64,000 bases of DNA, taken from NCBI GenBank assembly GCA_039024635.1, contig JBCCQA010000004.1, positions 62,001 to 126,000 of the forward strand, written 5' to 3'. A program made the translations under genes and the position numbers. Position 1 is the first letter of the stretch. Each line of letters opens with the position of its first letter. Shown here one piece after another: positions 10,151-18,272 of the stretch. The DNA is from Kuafuiihalomonas sp039024635. GTDB taxonomy: Bacteria; Myxococcota; Kuafuiibacteriia; Kuafuiibacteriales; Kuafuiibacteriaceae. The notes under the pieces were generated by a model that had not been told where the DNA came from, made no database searches, and worked only from the letters and a program-made list of their open reading frames with translations.

Positions 10151-10882
10151 ATGGAAAGCAAACTCATGCTTGCCGCTCGCCCCATCCATCGCGACATTCC
10201 GGGCGTGGAGCTGCTCCTGATCCGACACGCCCAGCCGGCTTGGGTGGTCGACGGCAAGAGCGAGCTCGACCCTCGGCTCACCGAGCTTGGCCACCGCCAA
10301 ACCGAAAAGCTCGCCCACCGACTGGCAAGCTTGAAGGACAAGCCGACCACCCTCCTCATGTCGCCCACCACCCGAACTCGCCAGACGGCCGGACCCTTGG
10401 CCCAGGCTCTGGGCGTGGCTCCCCAGACGGTGGACGAGCTGAGAGAGATAGAGATGAATCCAGACTGGGCCGGTCAGCCCGCGGAAGCGGTGGGCACCAC
10501 TCTTCGAGCCATCAAAGGCCGGCCCCCCGACGAATGGTGGACCGGGCTTCCCGGCGGCGAGCCCTATCAGACCTTTCACGAGCGCGTCGTCCGGGAGCTC
10601 GAGGACATCCTGCGAGCGCGAGGCTTCGAGCCTGCGCCCCCACTGTGGTCGGGCCCAGAACGGGACGAAAGGCTGGTCTTCGTGACCCACGGAGGCACAA
10701 ACGCCGTGCTCCTCGGTCATCTGCTGGGACTTCCCGCCGTCCCCTGGGCATGGGAGCGCTTCGTGACCCGCCATGCCTCGGTGACGCGCCTTCGGCTTGG
10801 TCCCTTGATGGGTGGCCTGATGTTCGGCCTTCGAGAGCTGAGCGATGTGGATCACCTCGAAGGGAAGGAGCGCACGAGGTGA
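10151..10882 (+). CDS. Histidine phosphatase (phosphoglycerate mutase-like)
   Basis: 243 residues with the catalytic LIRHAQP motif at 23-29, the second arginine region SPTTRTRQTAG, and the second histidine in FVTHGGTNAVLLGHLLG. This is branch 1 of the histidine phosphatase superfamily. Members act on sugar phosphates, cofactors or proteins. The stop overlaps the start of the next gene (GTGA), so this phosphatase is made together with the ferritin-like/ATP-grasp-like protein, suggesting a shared small-molecule pathway. This inference comes only from the coupling. Confidence 0.87.
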   Translation: MESKLMLAARPIHRDIPGVELLLIRHAQPAWVVDGKSELDPRLTELGHRQTEKLAHRLASLKDKPTTLLMSPTTRTRQTAGPLAQALGVAPQTVDELREIEMNPDWAGQPAEAVGTTLRAIKGRPPDEWWTGLPGGEPYQTFHERVVRELEDILRARGFEPAPPLWSGPERDERLVFVTHGGTNAVLLGHLLGLPAVPWAWERFVTRHASVTRLRLGPLMGGLMFGLRELSDVDHLEGKERTR

Positions 10883-12807
10883 CGGTCCAGCTTCGGGATG
10901 AGGCAGCCCGGGTCCTTTTCAGCCCTCGCCTCGAAGACAAGCTACGCTTCGCCCCTGACTGGACGGACCAGCGACCCGGCCCCGCCCTGGCCAGTCCGAT
11001 GCTGCCCGGACGCCCGAGCGGGCTGGGCTTTTCGGATCGGGGGACCCCATTCCCCAAGGGCCGGCTGGACACGCCCGAAGCCCGACGTCGAACGCTCCAT
11101 TTCTTCGCCAACCACGAGCTCTTGGCTCTGGAGATCATGGCGTTGATGCTCCTTCGCTTCCCCGAAGCACCGGACGGGCTCCGACGGGCCCTGGCCGTCA
11201 CCCTCCAGGAGGAGCAGCAGCACCTCGCCCTGTACATCGAGCGGCTCGGGGCCCTGGGGGGACACTTCGGCGAGGCCCCGGTGAACGGCTTCTTCTGGCG
11301 CTGCTTCCGAGAGCTTCCGGACCTGGCCGCCTACTTCGCCGGCATGAGCCTTACATTCGAACAGGCCAACCTCGACTTCAGCCTGGAGTTTCGGGACCGG
11401 TTTCGAAAGGTGGGAGATCAGGCCTCGGCCGAGGTCATGCAGCAGGTCCTCGAGGACGAAATCCGCCACGTCCGGTTGGGACGGATTTGGCTCGGCAAGC
11501 AGGCCAGAGGCTCAGACCTGTGGCGCGCCTACCAAGCCAACTTGCCGCCGCCCCTCACGCCCCGCCGGGCCCGCGGACGAAGGCTCTACCCCGAGCCCCG
11601 ACGAGCGGCGGGCCTCCCCGATCGGTTCGTGGAGCAGATCGCCCTCGCCTCCCAGAGCCGAGGCCGAGTTCCCGACTGCTGGTATCTGGGCCCGATGGAC
11701 GACTCGTCCGTGGCCCGGAGCATTGCTCGTGACCTCGCTCCTCTCGCCACTCTTCTCGCGCCGGCCGACGACCTCGTGCACGTCGACCGCATGCCTGCTC
11801 TTGGGACTCGGCGGGCTTGGTTCGACGCTGGCCTAGAGCCGCGACAGCTGCGCCTCGCCGCCGACGGCGGACGGGCCCGGCGCTGGCGAGGTTGGGGGCT
11901 CAAGGCGCCTCCCGGTCTGGACTGGGCCGAAGCGCCAAGCGCCCCCCCACTCTGGCAAAGCAAGCGCTTTGGCCTTCGCATGGCGCAGCGGCTTTGCCGC
12001 GAGGCCCGCAGCAGCCTGCTCGCCGCGCCGGGTCGGTGGTGCAGCAACTGGTCCGAGGTGGAGATCGCGACGTGCGCCCTCGGCTCGGACCCAGCCCGCT
12101 GGAAACAGCCTCGAGGCGCGGCCGGTCGAGGCCAGCGGGTGATCCGCATGCTCGGTGACGCCGACCGACGGTGGGCGGAGGCCGTCCTGAGGCAGGAGGG
12201 GGGGCTGTTGGTGGAAGCCCAGCAGGAGGTCCTGCTCGAGCTTTCGCTGGATCCCCGAGGCGGCGAGGCGCTGCTAGCCCGGGTCGACGCCTTCGGCCGC
12301 TTCTTGGGCCACGAGCTCCAAGGGGCAGGGCCCGCATTGGCCCACCACTTCGGTCGCCGAACCGATGCAGTTCTTCAACTTCTTCGGGCTGCAGAAGGAA
12401 CCGTGGCCCAGGGCTTGGTGGCATGCGGCCATCGAGAGCTCGCCGCCATCGACGCTTTGGTGGTGCGGCGCCGCAGCGGCGAACTCGCCCTTCGTCTCCC
12501 GTCCGAGGTCAATGTTCGCCCAAGCTTCGGCCACATCGCGCGAGCGCTGAAGCGTAAGCTGGCGCCAGGCGCCCGCGGCGCCCATTTCGTCGTCTCTCAG
12601 GCCGATGCGCGACGCCGAGGCTTCGCGTCGCTCCAAGAGTTATCCGAGGTTCATCCCTCTTCCTTGAAGAGCGCCGGGTGGCGAAGGGGCGTCCTTTGGA
12701 CAACGGACCCGAAGGGAGCCGAGCACGCCGCTCTGCTCGTCGTTCGATCCGATGAGCCCGGCACGTCCGGGGGGCTCCACCCCGTGTTCGACTGGCTCGA
12801 CCCCTGA
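10879..12807 (+). CDS. Ferritin-like (DUF455) domain fused to an ATP-grasp-like domain
   Basis: 642 residues from GTG 10879, with GGAG 8 bases upstream and a GTGA overlap with the preceding gene. Residues about 1-220 form a four-helix ferritin-like domain of the DUF455/COG2833 type: NHELLALEIMAL near 78-89, EEQQH at 111-115, FEQANLDF at 160-167 and DEIRH at 193-197 supply Glu/His ligands for a di-iron site. Residues about 262-642 are not ferritin-like: KQPRGAAGRGQRV (409-421) resembles the ATP-grasp Lys plus glycine loop, GGLLVE (441-446) the adenine strand, and ALRLPSEVN (537-545) the Mg-binding Glu-x-Asn end. An oxidation step and an ATP-dependent ligation may thus be joined in one protein. 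DUF455 assignment is fairly firm, ATP-grasp less so; reaction unknown. Confidence 0.72.
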   Translation: MTVQLRDEAARVLFSPRLEDKLRFAPDWTDQRPGPALASPMLPGRPSGLGFSDRGTPFPKGRLDTPEARRRTLHFFANHELLALEIMALMLLRFPEAPDGLRRALAVTLQEEQQHLALYIERLGALGGHFGEAPVNGFFWRCFRELPDLAAYFAGMSLTFEQANLDFSLEFRDRFRKVGDQASAEVMQQVLEDEIRHVRLGRIWLGKQARGSDLWRAYQANLPPPLTPRRARGRRLYPEPRRAAGLPDRFVEQIALASQSRGRVPDCWYLGPMDDSSVARSIARDLAPLATLLAPADDLVHVDRMPALGTRRAWFDAGLEPRQLRLAADGGRARRWRGWGLKAPPGLDWAEAPSAPPLWQSKRFGLRMAQRLCREARSSLLAAPGRWCSNWSEVEIATCALGSDPARWKQPRGAAGRGQRVIRMLGDADRRWAEAVLRQEGGLLVEAQQEVLLELSLDPRGGEALLARVDAFGRFLGHELQGAGPALAHHFGRRTDAVLQLLRAAEGTVAQGLVACGHRELAAIDALVVRRRSGELALRLPSEVNVRPSFGHIARALKRKLAPGARGAHFVVSQADARRRGFASLQELSEVHPSSLKSAGWRRGVLWTTDPKGAEHAALLVVRSDEPGTSGGLHPVFDWLDP

Positions 12808-12808
12808 A

Positions 12809-13909
12809 TCAGAGCTGAGCCAATCGCTGCCGCAAAAGATGGTCGGCCAAGACCCAGGCCACCATGGCCTCGGCCATGGGCACGAAGCGCGGCAACAAAC
12901 AGGGATCGTGGCGACCCCGGACCTCGACCGTCGTCGGCTCACCGTCCTCGGTGGTGGTCTGCTGAAGCTGAGGGATGCTGCTCGTCGGCTTGACCGCGGC
13001 CCGCACCACCAACGGTTCGCCCGTCGACAGTCCGCCGAGCATCCCACCGTGGTTGTGGCTCTCGGTGCGGACCCGACCCTCCGCGTCGGTACGAAAGGCG
13101 TCGTTGTGCACCGAGCCCCGCATGCGGGCAGCGCGAAAGCCACTCCCGTACTCGACCCCGACCACCGCCGGCAAAGAGAGGAGGCCCTTGCCCAAGTCAG
13201 CTTTGAGCTTGTCAAAGACCGGCTCTCCTAGACCGGGCGGAAGGCCTCGTGCCACGACGGCGCCGACGCCGCCGACCGAGTCTCTGTCCGCTCGCACCGC
13301 CTCGATCAGGGCCTCCATAGCGACGGCCGCGTGTGGGTCTGGACATCGTGTAGGATTGGGGCCACCGTCCGGGGTCTGTTCCACGCTTTCCGCCTCGATC
13401 ATGGCCGGATCGACCCGGGCCTCGACGTCGCCCACCGCATCTACCCAGCCTAAGACCTCGGCACCCACGGTGGCGAGTAGCTTCTTGGCCACGACCGCAG
13501 CCGCCACCCGAGCGGCCGTCTCTCGAGCGCTGGCGCGGCCTCCGCCCCGGTGATCCCGAAGACCATACTTGGCGAAATAGCCGTAGTCGGCATGGCCGGG
13601 CCGAAAGACCCCCCGCAGCGACTCGTAGTCCTTCGACCGAGCGTCGCGACTCGGGATCAGAAGGGCGATGGCGCTACCCGTCGTCTGGCCCTCGAAGACG
13701 CCGGAGAGTATCTGAACTTCATCATCCTCCTGCCGCGGGCTGGTGAGGCGACTCTGGCCGGGACGACGCCGGGCCATGTCGGACGCGAAGTCTTCGACGC
13801 TCAGGGACAGCCCGGCCGGGCAACCGTCCAGGATCACCACCAGGCCTGGCCCGTGGGACTCCCCGGCCGTCGTCATTCGCAGCGCACGGCCAAAGCTGTT
13901 TCCGCCCAC
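12809..13909 (-). CDS. aroC: Chorismate synthase
   Basis: 366 residues; last step of the shikimate pathway, converting 5-enolpyruvylshikimate-3-phosphate to chorismate with reduced FMN. The N-terminus GGNSFGRALRMTTAGESHGPG is the family signature, RRRPGQSRLTSPRQE and the GLRDHRGGGRASARETAARVA region supply FMN/substrate-binding basic residues, and SHNHGGMLGG is also conserved. I chose GTG 13909, which places the canonical start right at the signature; the open frame runs on to 14206 but that extension is Arg/Pro-rich and atypical. Its stop is one base from that of the convergent DUF455 gene. aroA lies elsewhere in the window, not adjacent. Confidence 0.94.
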   Translation of the reverse strand: MGGNSFGRALRMTTAGESHGPGLVVILDGCPAGLSLSVEDFASDMARRRPGQSRLTSPRQEDDEVQILSGVFEGQTTGSAIALLIPSRDARSKDYESLRGVFRPGHADYGYFAKYGLRDHRGGGRASARETAARVAAAVVAKKLLATVGAEVLGWVDAVGDVEARVDPAMIEAESVEQTPDGGPNPTRCPDPHAAVAMEALIEAVRADRDSVGGVGAVVARGLPPGLGEPVFDKLKADLGKGLLSLPAVVGVEYGSGFRAARMRGSVHNDAFRTDAEGRVRTESHNHGGMLGGLSTGEPLVVRAAVKPTSSIPQLQQTTTEDGEPTTVEVRGRHDPCLLPRFVPMAEAMVAWVLADHLLRQRLAQL

Positions 13910-13998
13910 GCCGCCAAGGTGACCAATCCAACCCTCTCTGTCCACGAGGCCCCGACTTCGGGCATGACCACAGCTCGAGAGTGATCTAGGTCCGGCCC

Positions 13999-15549
13999 AT
14001 GCTTCTGGGGGTGGCCCTGATCCTCGTGGCCAACCCCGAGTTCGTCGGCAACGTCGCCCTCCCGGACCAGCTCTACGCCCGAGTTCTGGAGGACCGAGAC
14101 TCGGCAGCGCCCGACCTGGAGGCGGACGCCGCCCATCTGCAAGCCTTCCTTCGAGCCGCGGGCTACGACCTGGCCATGGTGGTCGTAGAGTCGGAGTCGC
14201 CGCCACGTCTGCGGATCCGGGAAGGCGTTCTGGATCGGATCATCTTCATCGGCGCTGGGGGCGGCACAACCCTTGGGTTCAAGCTCAGCTTCGACCTGCC
14301 CGGTCGGGTGTTCAACCGCTCTCAGGTCGAGGACGAAATACGGCGACTGGTCGACGAGAGTAGCAGCGTCGCGAGCGCCCATTGGGAGCTCGTTCCAGCG
14401 CGTAAGGTCGACCCGTCGAAGCAGGCCATCCAGCTCGAGCCTCAGACCGTGGGCACGGTGAAGCTCATTCGACCGGGCGAAGACTATGAACTTCGCATCT
14501 ACGTAGAGGCGCCGGAGTACGCCCCGGGCTTCGACGTGGGCCTTGGCTTCGGTCCACCCGACGGCGTGTTCGTGAACCTTCGCTTGAAGTTCGCCAATAG
14601 CCTCTTCGAGGGAGACCGAATGGTGGTCGACACCAGCCTTGGCGTGGACTTCGGCGACTTGGCCGACGACCCGGCCGCTCGCTTGGGCGTGACGCGAGCC
14701 GTGGGCCAGGTTCAGTGGTTCACGCCTCCCCTCGGAGCCCCCTGGTTGCGAAGCTATCTGGAGTTCAGCGCTCAGGCCCTCGGCCGAGATCGACAGGCCG
14801 ACATCGGCCTCGACAGCTACATCTTTGCGCCCCTCGCGGCCTCCGCGAACCTTCAGTTCGAGTTCGACCGCCTCTCAGCCTACATCGGCGGCGGTGTGGA
14901 GCAACGATTCCTTTTCCGAGCTCGCCCTTCCGACGCCCCGGACGCAGTCCAGCTTCAGATTCCCGACGACCAACTCGAGCCCGATCCCAATCTACGGCCC
15001 TTCTTCTCCTTCGGTTCTCGACTTCGCTTCGCCCCCAAGAGGCTCCGGGAGGACCGGCAGCACCAGGTCCAGTTTGACGGCCGCATCCTAGGCCCCGGCC
15101 CGACTTCGGAAGCGGGAATCCTCGATCTTCGCGCCAGCTACGAAAACGTCCTCCTGTTCGGATGGGATGAGCTGGTCTATCGACTTTCCGGGGCTTTCCT
15201 GGGCGGCGAGGTCCCCTATTTCAATGAAGTCGCCTTCGGCGACGGCTTCCTCCGGGCGGCCTTTCTGGATGAGATCTACACGACCCGCATCGGCTCCTTG
15301 CGCGCCGAGTATCGACTCTCACTGAGTCGAGACATCTTCAAGCTCGGATTCTTCAACGACATTGCCGTCTTCGAACGACTTGGACTCGACCGCAGCGCCG
15401 AAGGACCGGAGTTCGTCGAGAGCGCAGGCCTCGGCCTTCACATCCTGGCGCTGGACGTGTTTCAGTTCAGTCTTTACGGCGGCTTTGGCATCACGAGCGG
15501 CCTCGAAGCCGACGTGGACGTTTCGCTGTCGGTGAATCAGGTATTTTGA
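13999..15549 (+). CDS. Outer-membrane beta-barrel protein with POTRA-like N-terminus (Omp85/ShlB-like)
   Basis: 516 residues. A short hydrophobic signal (MLLGVALILVA) precedes a region of about 140 residues with a POTRA-like beta-alpha-alpha-beta-beta pattern (LRIREGVLDRIIFIG, FNRSQVEDEIRRLVDE, GTVKLI). The rest is a series of amphipathic strands (YAPGFDVGLGFG, FVNLRLKFANSLFEG, MVVDTSLGVDFG) ending in SVNQVF; a final Phe is typical of BAM-inserted barrels. The likely role is outer-membrane assembly or secretion. It is shorter than BamA/TamA and could be a single-POTRA surface-protein assembler. Divergent from aroC by 89 bp. Confidence 0.68.
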   Translation: MLLGVALILVANPEFVGNVALPDQLYARVLEDRDSAAPDLEADAAHLQAFLRAAGYDLAMVVVESESPPRLRIREGVLDRIIFIGAGGGTTLGFKLSFDLPGRVFNRSQVEDEIRRLVDESSSVASAHWELVPARKVDPSKQAIQLEPQTVGTVKLIRPGEDYELRIYVEAPEYAPGFDVGLGFGPPDGVFVNLRLKFANSLFEGDRMVVDTSLGVDFGDLADDPAARLGVTRAVGQVQWFTPPLGAPWLRSYLEFSAQALGRDRQADIGLDSYIFAPLAASANLQFEFDRLSAYIGGGVEQRFLFRARPSDAPDAVQLQIPDDQLEPDPNLRPFFSFGSRLRFAPKRLREDRQHQVQFDGRILGPGPTSEAGILDLRASYENVLLFGWDELVYRLSGAFLGGEVPYFNEVAFGDGFLRAAFLDEIYTTRIGSLRAEYRLSLSRDIFKLGFFNDIAVFERLGLDRSAEGPEFVESAGLGLHILALDVFQFSLYGGFGITSGLEADVDVSLSVNQVF

Positions 15550-15551
15550 CC

Positions 15552-16331
15552 ATGCACGAACCCTCTAACGTCCGGACCGAACTCAGCCCCGAGGGTGTCC
15601 TCGTGGTCACTTTGGACCGACCGGAGAAGAAGAACGCCTTCACTTACGGAATGTATGCCGCCTGTGTGGCCGCTCTGGCGCGGGCCGCCGAAGACAATCA
15701 AGTGCGGGTGGTCTTGTTCCGTGGAGAAGGGCCATCTTTTACGGCCGGCAACGACCTGAGCGAGTTCATGCAGAACCCGCCCAAGGACGAGAACAACCCC
15801 ATCTTCGAGTTTCTCTTTGGCTTGGTCGACGCGGACAAGCCCATCGTGGCCGAGGTCCGAGGTGACGCGGTAGGTATTGGTACCACCCTGCTCCTGCACT
15901 GCGACCTCGTAGTCGCCCATCCCCAGAGTCGCTTTCACATGCCCTTCATCAACTTGGGGCTAGTGCCCGAAGGAGGCTCGACCCTCCTTCTTCCGCGAAC
16001 GGCGGGGATGGCCCTGGCGAGCGAGCTACTCCTGCTCGGTGAGCCCTTCGACGCCTCCAAGGCCATAGCGGCGGGTCTGGTGAATCTCGTCGTCGACGAG
16101 GTGGAGGCCGTGGCGCGGGCCCGGGCCGAGGCCTTGGCCGAACGTCCTCTGGAGAGCCTCATGCAGAGCAAGCGCCTGCTCCGTGGGCCCTTGCGGGAGG
16201 CGCTCAAAGAGACCATTCGCAACGAAGGGCGTATCTTCGCCCAGCGACTGACTTCGCCCGAAGCGATGGAGGCCTTCACCGCCTTCTTCGAGCGGCGCAA
16301 GCCCGACTTTCGACGCATCAGCTCGAACTGA
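15552..16331 (+). CDS. Enoyl-CoA hydratase/isomerase family protein
   Basis: 259 residues from ATG 15552, two bases after the barrel gene's stop; a TTG at 15546 would overlap it. Crotonase-fold marks: VVTLDRPEKKNAFTYGMY, GEGPSFTAGNDLSEF (first oxyanion-hole segment), VRGDAVGIGTTLLLHCDLVVA (second), and LGLVPEGGSTLLLPR where the conserved Glu would be catalytic. AGNDL and GDAVGIGTT deviate slightly from the classical ECH motif and resemble the PaaG/ECI side of the family. Probably hydrates or isomerises an enoyl-CoA; the exact substrate is unknown. The adjacency to an outer-membrane protein offers no functional clue. Confidence 0.87.
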   Translation: MHEPSNVRTELSPEGVLVVTLDRPEKKNAFTYGMYAACVAALARAAEDNQVRVVLFRGEGPSFTAGNDLSEFMQNPPKDENNPIFEFLFGLVDADKPIVAEVRGDAVGIGTTLLLHCDLVVAHPQSRFHMPFINLGLVPEGGSTLLLPRTAGMALASELLLLGEPFDASKAIAAGLVNLVVDEVEAVARARAEALAERPLESLMQSKRLLRGPLREALKETIRNEGRIFAQRLTSPEAMEAFTAFFERRKPDFRRISSN

Positions 16332-16350
16332 ACGCCGCCACGCCGGCGCC

Positions 16351-16378
16351 TTGAAAATCGGGGACAGCCTGCTAGCGT
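16351..16378 (+). promoter_or_regulatory. sigma70-type promoter for the tail-anchored kinase
   Basis: TTGAAA (16351-16356), 16-base spacer, TAGCGT (16373-16378). The kinase ATG is only 9 bases after the -10 box, so the transcript would be leaderless or nearly so. The same TAGCGT box appears upstream of the exbB operon. Confidence 0.5.
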
Positions 16379-16387
16379 TCGCTCCGG

Positions 16388-17617
16388 ATGGCTGAGGTCC
16401 GGTACTGCCCCTTATGCGACCGGGAGCGGACTGAGGCCTGGTGCCCGATTCATCACGTCCCGACCCTGCCTCCCATCGAAGACAAGCCCCCCAAGCTGGT
16501 GAACGGAAGCGTCGTCGTCGACCGCTATCGAGTCGAAGGGGTCCTCAGCCACGGCGGAATGGGCACCGTCCTCGACGCGGTCCAGATGGGCATGAACCGG
16601 GCGGTCGTGATCAAAGTCCTGAAGGGTACGCGGGCCGAAGACCGAGCTCGGATGCGTCGCTTCTATCAAGAGGCCCTCCTCGTCTCCGGCCTCGACCATC
16701 CTAATATCGTCCGTATCTTCGAGTTCGGCGTCGATCCCGTCCACCAGGTCCCTTTCATTGCCATGGAGAAGATCGAAGGCGTCACCCTTCAGCGTCTCGT
16801 CGACCGAGACGGTCCTTTGGAAGAGCGTCGAGCAGCTCGACTCTTCTCCCAGATCATCCGGGCTCTGGCCGAAGCTCACGGCAAAGGGGTTCTTCATCGA
16901 GACCTCAAGCCCCGGAACATCATGGTTCGACGCCTCCCGGAAGGCGACGAACACGTCACTGTTTTGGACTTCGGCCTCGCCAAGCTGATCGAGGAGACCT
17001 CGGACATGCCGCCCCTTACCGCCCCCGGTCGTACGGTCGGGACCCCGGGCTTCATGAGCCCCGAGCAGGTTCTGGGGCGAAAGCTGGACCCGCGATCGGA
17101 CCTCTATGGCGTCGGCTGCATGTTGTTCGCCGCCCTAGCCGGCCATCCACCCTTCGACGGTCCTGCGGCCCTCAACGTGATGCGCAAGCAGGTCAGAGAG
17201 GAGCCCCCACCACTGCCCCGGAAGCTCTCCGACGGGAACCCACCGACCCCCGCTCTGACCCGGCTGCTGTTCTCCCTGTTAGAGAAGCACCCCGACGACC
17301 GACCGCGACGGATTGAGGACGTTCGGGACGTGCTGGACCGCCTCGCAGCAGGGACGGTAACGATCATCGACGACGAAGAGACCCTTCCCGCCGGACGGAT
17401 CAGAGAGGCGGTCCAAAGACACCGAGAGCAAGCGGAGCTGGACGAGGACTTCGAGACCATCCGCTTGAGCTCGTCGCCGGTGATGCGCCGTCAGCTCTCC
17501 GAAGACGAGGACGGCCTCGCGACCGAGAGTACGCCCCCCCGTAACGCCTCCCTTCGTTGGGCCATGGTCGCCGCCGTCCTCGCCGTCGCGGCCGCAGCCG
17601 TCTACTTGGTCAGCTAG
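16388..17617 (+). CDS. Tail-anchored Ser/Thr protein kinase with N-terminal Cys/His motif
   Basis: 409 residues. It begins with a possible zinc knuckle (CPLC at 7-10, CPIHH at 19-23), then a kinase domain: GVLSHGGMG near 51-59, VVIKVLK with lysine 76, Glu95, HRDLKPRN at 170-177, DFG at 194-196, SPE at 224-226. All catalytic residues are present. An acidic linker with several Thr/Ser leads to a single hydrophobic helix at the very C-terminus (about 391-408, ending YLVS), with nothing beyond it. The protein therefore cannot sense outside the cell through an external domain, unlike the kinase at 0.8 kb. Substrate unknown. It has its own promoter and ends facing skp. Confidence 0.9.
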   Translation: MAEVRYCPLCDRERTEAWCPIHHVPTLPPIEDKPPKLVNGSVVVDRYRVEGVLSHGGMGTVLDAVQMGMNRAVVIKVLKGTRAEDRARMRRFYQEALLVSGLDHPNIVRIFEFGVDPVHQVPFIAMEKIEGVTLQRLVDRDGPLEERRAARLFSQIIRALAEAHGKGVLHRDLKPRNIMVRRLPEGDEHVTVLDFGLAKLIEETSDMPPLTAPGRTVGTPGFMSPEQVLGRKLDPRSDLYGVGCMLFAALAGHPPFDGPAALNVMRKQVREEPPPLPRKLSDGNPPTPALTRLLFSLLEKHPDDRPRRIEDVRDVLDRLAAGTVTIIDDEETLPAGRIREAVQRHREQAELDEDFETIRLSSSPVMRRQLSEDEDGLATESTPPRNASLRWAMVAAVLAVAAAAVYLVS

Positions 17618-17624
17618 AGTCACA

Positions 17625-17695
17625 GACCGCGTAGCGGTCGGCGCCTCGCGCAGTGAGCATAGCGAACGAAGAGGGGTGGGCGCGGCTTAGCCGCG
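17625..17695. repeat. two short perfect palindromes between convergent genes
   Basis: GACCGC-GTA-GCGGTC (17625-17639) and CGCGGC-TTA-GCCGCG (17681-17695) flank a 41-base segment containing GTGAGCATAGCGAAC. Placed between the ends of the kinase and skp, they may act as bidirectional transcription stops or be a dispersed extragenic palindromic repeat. No T run follows either. Confidence 0.4.
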
Positions 17696-17715
17696 ACCGG
17701 GACCCCAAGACCGCG

Positions 17716-18216
17716 TCACTTGTACTGGGCGTTGTACTTCCGGATGACCTCGTTGGTGAGGTCTAGATGGTCCTGACCGAACAGAAGGCGGTTCTCGTTC
17801 ACCTCCAGAATGAGCGTGTAGCCGCCCGCTTTTCCGATCTCGGCGATGGTCTGACGCATCTTGGTCGTGATGGCCGAGAGCTCCTTCTGCTCCAGCTTCT
17901 GGAGCTCCTGCTGCTCCTTCATGAAGACCTGCTGCAGCTCCATCAGTTTCTTCTGAAACTCCGCCTGCTGCTCCAAGACGGCCGGGTCGCTGCTGCCGGC
18001 GGTGGCGTCCAGCTTATCCTTGAGCTCCTTGAGTACCTTCTCCCGCTCGGAGAGGCTGCTCTGCTTAGCCTCGAAGGTCTTCTTGAGCTGCGCTCGCGCG
18101 CGCTTTCCCTCGTTGACGGTGAGGATGGCCTTCTGAAGGTCGACATAGCCGACCAGGGCCTCGGCCTGGGCCAAACTGCTGCCGCCGAGAGTGACGGCAA
18201 GGGCCGCCATCAACAT
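17716..18216 (-). CDS. skp: Skp/OmpH-family periplasmic chaperone
   Basis: 166 residues. The start ATG 18216 is preceded by GAGGAG at 8 bases; an upstream GTG (18225) sits on top of that site and is rejected. Signal peptide MLMAALAVTLGGSSLAQA, then ALVGYVDLQKAILTVNEGKRA, the typical OmpH start, followed by a long charged coiled coil rich in Lys/Glu/Gln (about residues 45-120), the 'tentacles' of Skp. The C-terminal YTLILEVNENRLLFG and DLTNEVIRKYN close the body domain. It holds unfolded outer-membrane proteins in the periplasm. It is the last gene of the topB-pur-histone-like run, 56 bp after the previous stop. Confidence 0.9.
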   Translation of the reverse strand: MLMAALAVTLGGSSLAQAEALVGYVDLQKAILTVNEGKRARAQLKKTFEAKQSSLSEREKVLKELKDKLDATAGSSDPAVLEQQAEFQKKLMELQQVFMKEQQELQKLEQKELSAITTKMRQTIAEIGKAGGYTLILEVNENRLLFGQDHLDLTNEVIRKYNAQYK

Positions 18217-18272
18217 CGTTCGCACTCCTCGGCTTTAAAGAGCCGCATGCAAGGGGTCAACTGTGGGATCCG

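Noticed and set aside
10051..10878. Upstream extension of the DUF455 gene inside the phosphatase gene
   Set aside because: It lies in a shadow frame of the phosphatase; GTG 10879 with a ribosome site and GTGA overlap is the better start.
13910..14206. 99-residue N-terminal extension of AroC
   Set aside because: Arg/Pro-rich and not AroC-like; the family signature begins right at GTG 13909.
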